From JAJDXO01 sp965207535 (GTDB lineage Bacteria; Pseudomonadota; Alphaproteobacteria; Rhodospirillales; UBA2165): a DNA stretch of 64,000 nucleotides. Below the pieces are notes generated by a model. That model was not told the DNA's origin. It made no database searches and saw only the letters and a program-made list of their open reading frames with translations. The stretch's first letter is position 1. The number at the start of each line of letters is the position of its first letter. The position numbers and the translations under genes were made by a program. Below, in pieces: positions 17,319 through 25,914 of the stretch. The stretch covers positions 62,001 through 126,000 of the forward strand of contig CBDBMR010000006.1 of the NCBI GenBank assembly GCA_965207535.1, given 5' to 3'.

Positions 17319-19829
17319 ATGCAGCTTGCGACCGACGGCGAGCGGGTGGTTGCGGTCCTGGGGCCGACAAACACCGGCAAGACCTACCTGGCATTTGAGC
17401 GGATGCTCGGCCATGGCAGCGGCGTTATGGGTTTTCCGCTTCGTTTGCTGGCGCGGGAGAATTACGACCGGGCGGTTGCCGCCAAGGGATCCCGCGAGGT
17501 CGCGCTGATTACGGGCGAAGAGAAAATCGTCCCCCCATACGCAAAGTATTTCTTTTGCACCGTGGAAAGCATGCCGATGGACCGCGAGGCGGCTTTCGTC
17601 GGGATCGACGAGGTGCAGTTGGCGGCCGATCCGGATCGCGGCCATATCTTTACCGACCGCATCCTTCGGGCGCGCGGCACCGAAGAAACCATGTTTATGG
17701 GCGCGGAATCGATCAAACCGCGGCTCAACCAACTGGTGCCGGGTATTGAGTTCATGGCGCGCCCGAGGTTCTCCAAGCTGAGCTATGCGGGCCACAAGAA
17801 GATCATTCGGCTTCCGGCCCGCTCGGCGGTCGTCGGGTTCAGCGCCGCCGACGTCTATGCGATCGCCGAACTGATCCGCCGCCAACGCGGCGGCGCCGCA
17901 ATCGTCATGGGCGCGCTCAGTCCGCGAACCCGCAATGCCCAGGTGGCCCTGTTCCAGAATGGCGACGTGGACTATCTCGTGGCGACCGACGCCATCGGCA
18001 TGGGTCTCAATATGGACATCGATCACGTCGCTTTTGCGGCCTTGGGCAAGTTCGACGGCCATCACGCCCGCGCATTGAGGCCGGAGGAGTTGGCCCAGAT
18101 CGCCGGCCGCGCCGGCCGGCACATGAGTGACGGCACCTTCGGGACCACGGGTGACGCCGGGGACATCGAGCCGGAAATCATTCAGCGGATCGAATCCCAT
18201 GAGTTCGACCGGCTGAGACAGATTTGCTGGCGAAACCCGGTTCTGGATTTCAGCACACTCGCGTCGCTGGGAGAGAGTTTGCAACGGGCCCCCGATCTGC
18301 CCGGCCTGGTCCGGGTCCGCGAGGCGCAGGACGAACGGGCCCTTGCCGATCTGGCTCAAAACCCCGCCATCGCCGATCGGGCCGCCGCCGAAAGTGACGT
18401 GCGGCTGCTTTGGGATGTGTGCCAGATTCCTGATTTCCAGAAGCTGGTCAGCGACACTCATGTGAGACTATTGGGTCAGGTCTATACCCATCTGATGGAC
18501 GGCAATGGCCGGTTGCCCAACGACTGGGTGGCCGGTCATGTCAGCGGCATCGACAGACCGGATGGCGATATCGAAACCTTGCTCGCCCGTATCAGCCGGG
18601 TGCGCATCTGGACCTACATTTCCCACCGGGCCGATTGGCTGAATGACCCGGAGACCTGGCAGGGCCGAACGCGGGAAATCGAGGACAGGCTCTCGGACGC
18701 CCTGCACGACCGCCTCACTCAACGGTTCGTCGATCAGCGGACCGCGGTGCTGATGAAGCGGCTGCAGGACCGGGAAGATCTGACCGCCCGGGTCGACGGG
18801 TCCGGAGACGTTCTGGTCGAAGGGCATTATGTCGGGCGCATGGACGGCTTTCGCTTTACCCCCGACCGCGCCGGCGGCGACCTGGCCGGCCGGGCAGTGA
18901 CCAATGCGGCCATGAAGGCCCTCGCAGCCGAGATCAATCGCCGAATCACCCGGCTCGAAAAGGCGGCCGCCGGCGATCTGGTCCTCGACGATCAGGGACT
19001 CATCGAGTGGGAGGGACAGGCCCTCGCCCGCTTGCTGCCCGGCCGCTCGCCCCTTCAGCCGAAGCTTGGAATTCTCGGGAGCGAGCTGCTGGACGGAACC
19101 GCCCGCGGCCGGGTCGAACGGGTTCTGGACGAGTGGCTGCGAAATCGGATCGCAACCGATCTGGAGCCCTTGGTGCGGGCGACCAGGAGCACCGACCGGG
19201 GTCCGGTCCGCGGTTTGATTTTTCGCCTGGAAGAGGGGCTCGGCAGTATTCGGCGGGAAGAGGTCGCGGAAGAACTGGCCAAGCTGCCCCAGGAGGACCG
19301 GGCGGCGCTGCGGCAATTCGGTGTCCGGATCGGGCGGGAAAGCCTCTACCTGCCGAAACTGCTGAAACCGAAATCGGCGCGGCTTGCCGCCATTCTGTCC
19401 GCGGTGCACGGCAGGTTCAGCCCAATTCCGCCCATTCCGCCCGCGGGCCGCTCGTCGGTCCGGATATCGAAGGCGGATGATCCGCAAATCCTCGGTGCCG
19501 CCGGCTACCGTGTAATGGGAACGCTTGCCGTCCGCATTGATTTGCTCGAGCGCCTGTTGTCCCTGGTTTGGAAGGATCTCCCCAAAACGCCGGCCAAGGT
19601 GACGCCCGAGATGCTCAACCTGTTGGGTTGCGGCGAGGAGGATATGGACGGCGTGCTCAAGGCAATCGGTCTTCGGCGCCGGCAGACGGTCGACGGTATT
19701 GCGTATTTCCCTCCCCGCCGCCCAGCGCCCGGCCCGAAGAAGCGAAAACCCAAATCCGAACCACCGAAGGAAACGGTTAACGAGGATTCGCCCTTCGCCA
19801 AGCTTCGCGAAATCGTGGACGCGCGATGA
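17319..19829 (+). CDS. Suv3/MgpS-like ATP-dependent RNA helicase
   Basis: SF2 helicase related to mitochondrial SUV3, found widely in alphaproteobacteria; 836 residues. The Walker A motif GPTNTGKT is at about residue 15, the DEVQ Walker B box at about 91, motif VI-type QIAGRAGRH at about 262, then a long C-terminal region ending in a Lys/Pro-rich tail. Probable role in RNA turnover or ribosome-related RNA remodelling, inferred from SUV3. The S4-domain gene overlaps its end by four bases (ATGA), and the helicase/S4/ferredoxin/CarD neighbourhood is conserved in the class. No strong ribosome site precedes the ATG. Confidence 0.88.
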   Translation: MQLATDGERVVAVLGPTNTGKTYLAFERMLGHGSGVMGFPLRLLARENYDRAVAAKGSREVALITGEEKIVPPYAKYFFCTVESMPMDREAAFVGIDEVQLAADPDRGHIFTDRILRARGTEETMFMGAESIKPRLNQLVPGIEFMARPRFSKLSYAGHKKIIRLPARSAVVGFSAADVYAIAELIRRQRGGAAIVMGALSPRTRNAQVALFQNGDVDYLVATDAIGMGLNMDIDHVAFAALGKFDGHHARALRPEELAQIAGRAGRHMSDGTFGTTGDAGDIEPEIIQRIESHEFDRLRQICWRNPVLDFSTLASLGESLQRAPDLPGLVRVREAQDERALADLAQNPAIADRAAAESDVRLLWDVCQIPDFQKLVSDTHVRLLGQVYTHLMDGNGRLPNDWVAGHVSGIDRPDGDIETLLARISRVRIWTYISHRADWLNDPETWQGRTREIEDRLSDALHDRLTQRFVDQRTAVLMKRLQDREDLTARVDGSGDVLVEGHYVGRMDGFRFTPDRAGGDLAGRAVTNAAMKALAAEINRRITRLEKAAAGDLVLDDQGLIEWEGQALARLLPGRSPLQPKLGILGSELLDGTARGRVERVLDEWLRNRIATDLEPLVRATRSTDRGPVRGLIFRLEEGLGSIRREEVAEELAKLPQEDRAALRQFGVRIGRESLYLPKLLKPKSARLAAILSAVHGRFSPIPPIPPAGRSSVRISKADDPQILGAAGYRVMGTLAVRIDLLERLLSLVWKDLPKTPAKVTPEMLNLLGCGEEDMDGVLKAIGLRRRQTVDGIAYFPPRRPAPGPKKRKPKSEPPKETVNEDSPFAKLREIVDAR

Positions 19830-20209
19830 CCGATCAGACTTCGATCCGCATCGACAAGTGGTTGTGGCATGCAAGGTTCGTAAAGACCCGAAGTCTCGCG
19901 GCCAAACTGTGTCAAGGCGGCAAGCTGCGGCTCAACGGCGAGCATATCTCCAAGTCCCATCAGGCGCTCCGGCCCGGGGACGTGCTGACATTTCCGCTCG
20001 GTCCTCATATCCGGGTCGTCAAGATCGTCGCGCTCGGCGAGCGGCGAGGTCCGGCGGCCGAGGCGCAAGGGCTCTACGAAGACCTGGCGCTGCCCGAGCG
20101 CCGTCGGGGGGCGTCCGAACCCCGGCCCGCCAAGCTATCCCGGGAACCGGGCAGCGGCCGTCCGACGAAGTCGGAACGCCGGGCGATTGACCGGTTGATG
20201 AACCGCTGA
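19826..20209 (+). CDS. S4-domain RNA-binding protein (Hsp15-like)
   Basis: 127-residue basic protein with an N-terminal S4 domain (IRIDKWLWHARFVKTRSLAAKL, then LRLNGEHISKSHQALRPGD), similar to Hsp15, which binds 50S subunits carrying stalled nascent chains. The C-terminal half is Arg-rich. It overlaps the helicase stop by ATGA, so the two are translationally coupled and probably act on the same RNA or ribosomal substrates. Confidence 0.88.
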   Translation: MTDQTSIRIDKWLWHARFVKTRSLAAKLCQGGKLRLNGEHISKSHQALRPGDVLTFPLGPHIRVVKIVALGERRGPAAEAQGLYEDLALPERRRGASEPRPAKLSREPGSGRPTKSERRAIDRLMNR

Positions 20210-20275
20210 CGGAGGCGTCACAAACGGGCCGCCGCGGATGCTTGCCGGGCCCCGGGCGGCATGCTACGCAACGGC

Positions 20276-20749
20276 ATGATCAATAGATTCAAGGCGCTGT
20301 TTGCAACCGCCGATACCGGTGCGGCCGGCGACCTTGGCCGGGATGAGGAACTGCACCTCGCCGCGGCCGCCCTGCTGGTGGAATCCGCCTGCCTCGACGG
20401 TCATTTCGATGGGGATGAACGGTCCAGCATCGAACGGCTGCTCAAGGAGCGGTTCGAATTGGACGAGGATGAAGTCTCCCTGTTGGTGGCCGATGCCGAG
20501 GAAGCGGTCGCGGAGTCCGGTGAGCTTTACGGCTTCACCAAGGTGATCAAGGACCGCTACTCCAACGAAGAGCGGGTGGAAATGATCGAAATGTTGTGGG
20601 AAGTGGCTTTTGCGGACGGCCGGCTCGATCATTTCGAGTCCAACCTCATTCGGCGGGTCGGCGGTCTGATATTTGTGTCCGATCGGGACCGAGGCGACGC
20701 CAGGAAGCGGGTCATGGCGAGGCTTGGCATCACCCGAGACGCAGTGTAA
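20276..20749 (+). CDS. TerB-family protein
   Basis: About 157 residues of the TerB/tellurite-resistance-like fold (COG4103 type): an all-helical acidic protein with the repeated segments HLAAAALLVESACLDGHFDGDE and MLWEVAFADGRLDHFESNLIRRV, whose Asp clusters resemble metal-binding TerB loops. An upstream in-frame ATG at 20261 is possible; neither start has a clear ribosome site. No other ter genes are present, so a tellurite role is not supported. It sits inside the helicase-S4-FdxA-CarD block. Confidence 0.8.
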   Translation: MINRFKALFATADTGAAGDLGRDEELHLAAAALLVESACLDGHFDGDERSSIERLLKERFELDEDEVSLLVADAEEAVAESGELYGFTKVIKDRYSNEERVEMIEMLWEVAFADGRLDHFESNLIRRVGGLIFVSDRDRGDARKRVMARLGITRDAV

Positions 20750-20801
20750 GAAAGAAACGGTCGCCGAGGCGAGTGGCGGCTCAAGTATCACGGAGATTGG
20801 A

Positions 20802-21137
20802 ATGACATACGTCGTCACTGAAAACTGCATCAGATGCAAGTACATGGACTGCGTCGAGGTTTGCCCGGTGGACTGCTTCTACGAGGGCGAGAACATGTTG
20901 GTGATCAATCCCGACGAGTGCATTGATTGCGGCGTGTGTGAACCGGAATGCCCGGCGGAGGCAATCCTCCCGGATACCGAGGACAACCTCGACAGCTGGC
21001 TGGAAATAAATACGAAATTCTCGGCATCGTGGCCCAATATCACCGTGAAGGGCGAATCGCCGGCCGATGCGGATGAATGGAAGGACAAGCCTGACAAGCT
21101 GTCTGAGCTCAGCGAGGCGCCAGGCCCGGGGTCCTAG
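20802..21137 (+). CDS. fdxA: Ferredoxin FdxA, 7Fe-8S type
   Basis: Electron carrier of 111 residues. The first cluster motif C-I-R-C-K-Y-M-D-C-V-E-V-C-P and the second C-I-D-C-G-V-C-E-P-E-C-P give the arrangement of 3Fe-4S/4Fe-4S ferredoxins, with the C-terminal extension (about 50 residues) usual for FdxA. GGAGA upstream supports ATG 20802. Partner enzyme unknown. It lies in the conserved block upstream of carD. Confidence 0.93.
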   Translation: MTYVVTENCIRCKYMDCVEVCPVDCFYEGENMLVINPDECIDCGVCEPECPAEAILPDTEDNLDSWLEINTKFSASWPNITVKGESPADADEWKDKPDKLSELSEAPGPGS

Positions 21138-21220
21138 GGGCGTTCCAGCATTTTAGCGGTCTGATTCCAGACTGGTATCCGCATTTTTTCAGGTAACCGT
21201 TCCGGAAACGGGCTGAACAC

Positions 21221-21249
21221 CTGACAAACCTGTGTTCTTGTGCTATATG
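21221..21249 (+). promoter_or_regulatory. Putative sigma-70 promoter for carD
   Basis: CTGACA (21221-21226), a 17-nt spacer, then TATATG (21244-21249). The match is 5 of 6 and 4 of 6 to consensus with ideal spacing. Transcription from about 21256 would give a 5' leader of roughly 210 nt before carD. The rest of the 330-bp fdxA-carD gap shows no gene. Confidence 0.5.
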
Positions 21250-21467
21250 ATGCCGATGCCGGGCCGCGCGCTCGGCATTGGCATTTGGGGTTACGGTCAA
21301 TATATCGAGCGTCCACAGGCGAGCGTCCGCAAACGAATGCCCATGACACGGCATTGGATCCCACCGCGTCACTATGGAAATTTGACGGTTGAAACACGGT
21401 AACGGCCGGTTGGGTCCGACTTCGGCCCGAATCCGGCGGGTCCGGCACCAAGAACCGAGAAGGTAGT

Positions 21468-22220
21468 ATGGCAACCAAGACGACCAAATCGATCAAATCG
21501 ACGACCAAGACAAAGAAAACGGCGAAAACCCCCGCGAAGCCGGCCAAGAAGACAAAGCCGGCGGCAAAGGCACCAAAAACCGGGAAACCGGCAACCAAGG
21601 CCGCGGCCAAGACCACGGTAAAGGCTGCGGCCAAAGCCCCCGCAAAGTCGGCGGCAAAACCAAAGGCGGCAGCGAAATCGGCGCCCGCGAAGACGGCCAA
21701 GCCAGCGCCCAAGAAGAAGGCGGCGGAGCCGAAGTTGGCGTTCAAGGCCGGCGACTACGTGGTTTATCCGACCCATGGGGTCGGGTTGGTTTCCGGAATC
21801 GAAAAAGAGACCATCGCCGGGCACGACCTCCGGCTGGTGGTGGTCACGTTTGACACTGACCGCATGACCCTTCGGGTGCCAACCGACAAAATGGAGGTAT
21901 CGGGTCTCCGCAAGTTGAGCAGCCGCAAGGTGATGGACAATGCGGTGACGACGCTCAAGGGGCGCGCGCGGATCAAACGCACCATGTGGAGCCGCCGGGC
22001 ACAAGAATACGAGGCCAAAATCAACTCCGGCGATCCCGTATCCATCGCCGAGGTGGTGCGCGACCTCCACCGCAACGTCGGCCAGCCCGATCAATCGTTC
22101 AGCGAGCGGCAGATATATGAAGCGGCTTTGGAACGGCTCGCCGGCGAGTTCGCGGCCGTCGAGAGCATCGAGAAGGAAGAAGCGACCGAGAAGCTGGAGC
22201 AGGTCTTGAACGCTGCTTAG
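21468..22220 (+). CDS. carD: CarD-family transcriptional regulator with Lys/Ala-rich N-terminal tail
   Basis: CarD/CdnL proteins bind the RNA polymerase beta subunit and stabilise open complexes, notably at rRNA promoters. The CarD core starts near residue 92 (FKAGDYVVYPTHGVG) and runs through the Tudor-like RNAP-binding part and the helical DNA-binding part. In front of it are about 90 residues made almost only of Lys, Ala, Pro and Thr, resembling a histone-H1 tail, which makes the protein 250 residues instead of the usual 160-180. An intrinsic terminator follows 22 nt after the stop. The tail probably binds DNA or RNA non-specifically (inference). Confidence 0.92.
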   Translation: MATKTTKSIKSTTKTKKTAKTPAKPAKKTKPAAKAPKTGKPATKAAAKTTVKAAAKAPAKSAAKPKAAAKSAPAKTAKPAPKKKAAEPKLAFKAGDYVVYPTHGVGLVSGIEKETIAGHDLRLVVVTFDTDRMTLRVPTDKMEVSGLRKLSSRKVMDNAVTTLKGRARIKRTMWSRRAQEYEAKINSGDPVSIAEVVRDLHRNVGQPDQSFSERQIYEAALERLAGEFAAVESIEKEEATEKLEQVLNAA

Positions 22221-22242
22221 CCCTCGGACCACAGCGAGTTGG

Positions 22243-22279
22243 GCGGGGCGTTAGCGAATTTTTAACGCCCCGCCTTTTT
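22243..22279 (+). terminator. Rho-independent terminator of carD
   Basis: Perfect 12-bp stem, GGCGGGGCGTTA (22243-22254) with TAACGCCCCGCC (22263-22274), 8-nt loop, followed by TTTTTA. Confidence 0.9.
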
Positions 22280-22324
22280 ATTGGACGGAACGATCCCCAT
22301 TGCCTGGCACGGACAGTTCCTCTC

Positions 22325-23125
22325 ATGGAAGTTGCGGAAAAATTTGCGGTTATTCGCGCATCAGGGCGCTACTGGACGGTTGGCGCCGTCCATAGCGAAG
22401 CCGACCGGCTGCACGATCTCCATCGCCGGATGGAGCAGCGGCTGAAGGACAACGACAAACTCATCTATCTTGGAAATTTTCTCGGCATCGGGACCGCGGC
22501 CGTCGAAACGGTTGACGAAATGCTGCTTTTCCGCAGGCGCTTCCTCGCCCGGCCCCGGGCTCACATCAAGGATTATGTCATCTTGCGGGGCGCGCAGGAG
22601 GAGATCTGGCAAAAGCTGCTCCAGATTCATCTGGCCCTCAATCCCGGCGAAGTGTTGAACTGGATGATGGAACACGGCGTCGGACCGACGATGCAGTCCT
22701 ACGGCGCCGACCCCGAAGAGGCGCTTGGCGCCGTTCGGGAGGGCGTAACGGCGCTCAATCGCTGGGCCTCGTCACTGCGCGAGCGGATCCGCAGCCTCAA
22801 TGGCCACGCGGCGCTTATCGCCAGTCTGCGCCGGGCCGCGTACGGCGACGATGGCGGCATGCTGTTTGTACATTCCGGCCTTGATCCGGCCCGGCCGATT
22901 ACCAGCCAGGCCGATGATTTTTGGTGGAATAGCCAGGGTTTCGACGAGATTACCGCACCCTACGGCACCTACCGCCGTATCGTACGCGGGCACGATCCTC
23001 GCGGCGGCGGCGTCCAAATCAACCCGTACACCGCGACGATCGACGGCGGCTGCGGTCACGGCGGAAATCTCGTTGCGGCGTGCTTCGACCCGCTGGGCGA
23101 GATGGTCGATCTAATCGAAGCCTAG
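22325..23125 (+). CDS. Metallophosphoesterase homologue with degenerate metal site (probable pseudophosphatase)
   Basis: 266 residues with the layout of bacterial PPP-type serine/threonine phosphatases, but the metal ligands have changed. The GDxHG position reads G20-A-V-H-S, GDxVDRG reads G50-N-F-L-G-I-G, and GNHE reads G89-A-Q-E. The later FVHSGL (about 180) and RGHDPRGG (about 222) retain their histidines, and the end (IDGGCGHGGNLVAACFD) is typical of the family. The two-metal site therefore cannot form as in active enzymes. The frame is intact with no stops, so it is probably a functional pseudoenzyme, perhaps a regulatory or binding protein. It follows carD after a terminator; its TAG stop lies in a small palindrome. 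Confidence 0.72.
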   Translation: MEVAEKFAVIRASGRYWTVGAVHSEADRLHDLHRRMEQRLKDNDKLIYLGNFLGIGTAAVETVDEMLLFRRRFLARPRAHIKDYVILRGAQEEIWQKLLQIHLALNPGEVLNWMMEHGVGPTMQSYGADPEEALGAVREGVTALNRWASSLRERIRSLNGHAALIASLRRAAYGDDGGMLFVHSGLDPARPITSQADDFWWNSQGFDEITAPYGTYRRIVRGHDPRGGGVQINPYTATIDGGCGHGGNLVAACFDPLGEMVDLIEA

Positions 23126-23136
23126 ATTGGCTCTAG
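23122..23136. repeat. Short CTAGA-N5-TCTAG palindrome
   Basis: CTAGATTGGCTCTAG; its TAG (23123-23125) is the stop of the phosphatase-like gene. It resembles the outer arms of the larger palindromes at 1828-1966 and the copy at 63205-63219. Confidence 0.45.
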
Positions 23137-23148
23137 GATGGCCGGCCG

Positions 23149-23604
23149 TTGCGTATCATTTCCGGCGGGCAGACGGGGGTTGATCGGGCCGCTCTGGACG
23201 TAGCGCTCTTGCTCGGTTTCGAGATCGGCGGCTGGTGTCCCCGCGGCCGGCGCGCGGAAGACGGGCCCATATCCGAAATCTATCGGTTGGCCGAAACCGC
23301 GAGCGCCGACTACAGCCAGCGCACGGTCGCCAATGTCCGCGATTCCGACGCCACCCTTATTCTGAGCCGCGGACAACTGTCCGGCGGTACGGCCCTTACC
23401 CGTGACATCGCCCGGACGCGCAAGAAGCCGTTTCTGGTGCTCGATCTTCGAACGGCAGCGCCGGATGATGCCGCCGCCTGGATCAAGCGGCAGGCAATTT
23501 CGGTTTTGAATGTGGCCGGGCCCAGGGAGAGTGCCGCCCCCGGCATCTACGGGGAGGCATCTAGCTACCTGCGGCAGGTGCTCGGCTCGGTCGCTGCTCG
23601 ATAA
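23149..23604 (+). CDS. Putative molybdenum carrier (YpsA/LOG-like Rossmann) protein
   Basis: 151 residues of the SLOG/YpsA-related Rossmann fold annotated in databases as putative molybdenum carrier. The N-terminal IISGGQTGVDRAALDVAL is the nucleotide or ligand-binding signature, followed by GGWCPRGRRAEDGPI and ILSRGQLSGGTALT. Translation seems to begin at TTG (23149) with AGGA about 10 nt upstream; no in-frame ATG is available. The last 44 nt overlap the end of the convergent M48 protease gene. No molybdopterin genes are nearby, so the carrier role is family lore only. Confidence 0.75.
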   Translation: MRIISGGQTGVDRAALDVALLLGFEIGGWCPRGRRAEDGPISEIYRLAETASADYSQRTVANVRDSDATLILSRGQLSGGTALTRDIARTRKKPFLVLDLRTAAPDDAAAWIKRQAISVLNVAGPRESAAPGIYGEASSYLRQVLGSVAAR

Positions 23605-25060
23605 CTGTCTTCACCAGCTGGCCCGCCCGAAGGGGTTGGCCGGGTTCCAGCCCGTTCAGAACCCGGAAACGCTCCTCCCGGAGATCGGAATAGGCCATCA
23701 GATTGGCGAACTTCTCCACCGTATCGCCGGCACCGACCGCGCGAATACGGATGCGGAGCGGTTTCACGGACCCCGCTTCCCGGCGGGTGATGGGTTTCAT
23801 GCTGAATGTGGTTCGCCGTAACTCGGGACCGAGGCGGCTGGTCTGACCGACCGGCGTGATGAACATGAACCGGTAGATCCGCTGAACGCTCTGCCGGATG
23901 GCGACTAGGCGAAGATCCGCCGCACCGTAGGAACGACGAATTCGGGTGGCGCCGGTCGCCCCCTGCATGCCGTTGACGGTGATGCCTTCGACGCCGGAAA
24001 GCCGCAACCGCTTTCCCCACACCGCCGTCAAGTACCGGGTCATCGGACCGGTGTAATTGCGCTTAAGGTCAAAACGGATAACCGAGTTTGCGTTGTCCCG
24101 CGCGATCACCGCCCTTCGGCCGTTGAACAGGGTAAATCCGGGTGGCACCCGGAACTTGAAGAGAAGCTCGGGGTGGATGAATTCCTGTCCGCGGACGAAA
24201 CCTTCCTTGGGATCGTCGCCGAACAAGAGCCCGTTGAGCGATGCCAGATAGTCGACCCGGCCGCGCTTCGTTCCGGCCGGGACGTTGCCTCTCGCTGCCG
24301 CGATGGCCGCCCGCACACGCTCCAGCGGCCTCGGGTGCGTGGCGAGAAAATCAAATTGGTCCACCCGGTTCGGCGACTTGCCCCTTATTTTCGCTTCCAG
24401 CGCGGCATGGGCCCGCATTCGGCTAAGGAAGCTGGCCATGGCTTCGTCGGCATATCCGGTGCGGCTGAGGTATCGCACGCCCAGCGAATCCGCTTCGAAT
24501 TCCTGCTGCCGGGAAAATCCACGCAGCGTCAGATTGGCTATCGTCCCGTAGACCTCGTTCGCCGCACCGGACCCCAGACCGGCATCCAGCAGGACTGCGC
24601 CGAGCCCGGCCGTAAGCATGTCGCCGTACCGCTCGGCTGAATGCCGGGCGGTGACGTGGCCGATCTCGTGGGCGATGACGCCTGCCAACTCCGCTTCGTC
24701 GCCGGCCAGCGCCATGAGGCCGCGGGTGACGTAGACATATCCACCGGGGAGCGCGAAGGCGTTGACCTGGTCCGAATTCAGGATGGTGAACGTAAAGCCG
24801 AGGTCCGGCATTTCAGAAGTTCTGGCCAGGTCCTGGCCGATCCGGTCGACGTACGCGGCCAGCTTCTTGTCTTCGTATACGCCGCCGAATTGTTCGAGAA
24901 TTTTGGGATGCTCCTCCGCACCGATGTTCTTTTCATCAGCCAGGCTCATACCGCCGGTGAAAATCCGCTTGCCGGTCGCCGGCGCGGTGGCGCACGCCGC
25001 CAGCCCGCCCATCAGCAGGATGAGGCCCAGAATCTTGGCTGTATTTCGCCCGAGGATCAT
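23561..25060 (-). CDS. M48-family metalloprotease lipoprotein (BepA/LoiP-like) with LysM-like C-terminus
   Basis: Periplasmic zinc protease probably involved in outer-membrane protein quality control. The signal peptide ends in a lipobox L-A-A-C (Cys at about residue 23). The zinc motif HEIGH is at about 131, followed by TARH, and the third ligand is in EFEADSLGVRYL. After the peptidase domain there is a 200-residue extension ending in GAGDTVEKFANLM...NGL, which resembles a LysM motif and may bind peptidoglycan. It overlaps the upstream nuclease gene by ATGA, so the two form an operon. 499 residues. Confidence 0.88.
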   Translation of the reverse strand: MILGRNTAKILGLILLMGGLAACATAPATGKRIFTGGMSLADEKNIGAEEHPKILEQFGGVYEDKKLAAYVDRIGQDLARTSEMPDLGFTFTILNSDQVNAFALPGGYVYVTRGLMALAGDEAELAGVIAHEIGHVTARHSAERYGDMLTAGLGAVLLDAGLGSGAANEVYGTIANLTLRGFSRQQEFEADSLGVRYLSRTGYADEAMASFLSRMRAHAALEAKIRGKSPNRVDQFDFLATHPRPLERVRAAIAAARGNVPAGTKRGRVDYLASLNGLLFGDDPKEGFVRGQEFIHPELLFKFRVPPGFTLFNGRRAVIARDNANSVIRFDLKRNYTGPMTRYLTAVWGKRLRLSGVEGITVNGMQGATGATRIRRSYGAADLRLVAIRQSVQRIYRFMFITPVGQTSRLGPELRRTTFSMKPITRREAGSVKPLRIRIRAVGAGDTVEKFANLMAYSDLREERFRVLNGLEPGQPLRAGQLVKTVIEQRPSRAPAAGS

Positions 25061-25914
25061 TCGCCGACGATCTCAATTTGCTCAGGGTGCGTTACCTCGA
25101 TCATAGGGCCGTTGAAGGATTTCAGCCAGCCGCGGACGCGGATGGTCTTGCCGGAAAGCGACGTGACATCGATCCCGCTCGATTTGAACAGCCGCATCCA
25201 TTTCGGGGCGATGGAAATCGTGAAATCGGTCCGCCAATCGGGGGAGAAATTCAGATAGGCGCGGCCTCTGACAATCGCCGCCGCCACGATCCGGTCCTCG
25301 ACGATCTGGAAGCTGCCGATATGGCGTCCGGCATCCCCGGCGCGGCGAACCCGATAGAAGCCATGGCGCCAGATTCCCCGTCTGGTCGCCCTCGCTTCGC
25401 GCTCTAGCGCCAGCATGGCCGGGACGGTGGCCCGGTTGTCCGGAAGGGTATAGACCCGGGCCAGTCCCCGCCGCAGCATTTCGCCCTGAATCCAGAAATC
25501 GTTCGGCGTATAGAGATGGGCCAGCAGCCGGCCGTGCCGGTCCAACCGCTCACCGCCGAACGCAAGCACCAATTCCCGGCCGAGGGTCAGTTCCTCGAGC
25601 GCGGCCCTTGCGCGATCGGCCAATGGCCATTTGCGGATGTGGGGCCGCCCCGGCGGAGGTTTGGGCGCTCGAATGCCGGCCAGGCGGATCTCCCGGGATC
25701 GGCCGGCCGGCTTGGCAAGCACGACCGTATCTCCATCGACGACGGATGCGATCCGGACCATGGCTCCCGGCGCAAGGTCGGGCTCGATGGCGTGCGCGGC
25801 CTCGCCCGCGAAGCCCGCCGCCAAGGCCCCGGCCAGCACCGCCGGCAGCATCCCCGGCGGAAGCCGCCGAACCGCTTTAGGTCGGGAGATTAATGAGTAT
25901 GATGCAACGGCCAT
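25057..25914 (-). CDS. Secreted thermonuclease (SNase)-like protein
   Basis: Staphylococcal-nuclease-like OB-fold domain with an N-terminal export signal. The core shows VVDGDTVVL, REIRLAGIRAPK, ALEELTLGRELVLAF and DRHGRLLAHLY, matching the catalytic Asp/Arg/Glu pattern of SNases, although the first catalytic Arg segment is preceded by an unusual Pro-rich loop. A further domain of about 100 residues follows. The start is uncertain: ATG 25914 gives a basic n-region before the hydrophobic stretch but overlaps the divergent pip start, while ATG 25851 would avoid the overlap. It is coupled to the M48 protease gene by a 4-nt overlap. Confidence 0.78.
   Translation of the reverse strand: MAVASYSLISRPKAVRRLPPGMLPAVLAGALAAGFAGEAAHAIEPDLAPGAMVRIASVVDGDTVVLAKPAGRSREIRLAGIRAPKPPPGRPHIRKWPLADRARAALEELTLGRELVLAFGGERLDRHGRLLAHLYTPNDFWIQGEMLRRGLARVYTLPDNRATVPAMLALEREARATRRGIWRHGFYRVRRAGDAGRHIGSFQIVEDRIVAAAIVRGRAYLNFSPDWRTDFTISIAPKWMRLFKSSGIDVTSLSGKTIRVRGWLKSFNGPMIEVTHPEQIEIVGE

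Noticed and set aside
21372..22232. 286-codon minus-strand frame over carD
   Set aside because: Mirror of the Lys/Ala repeat region of carD, giving Leu/Arg/Gly-rich nonsense.
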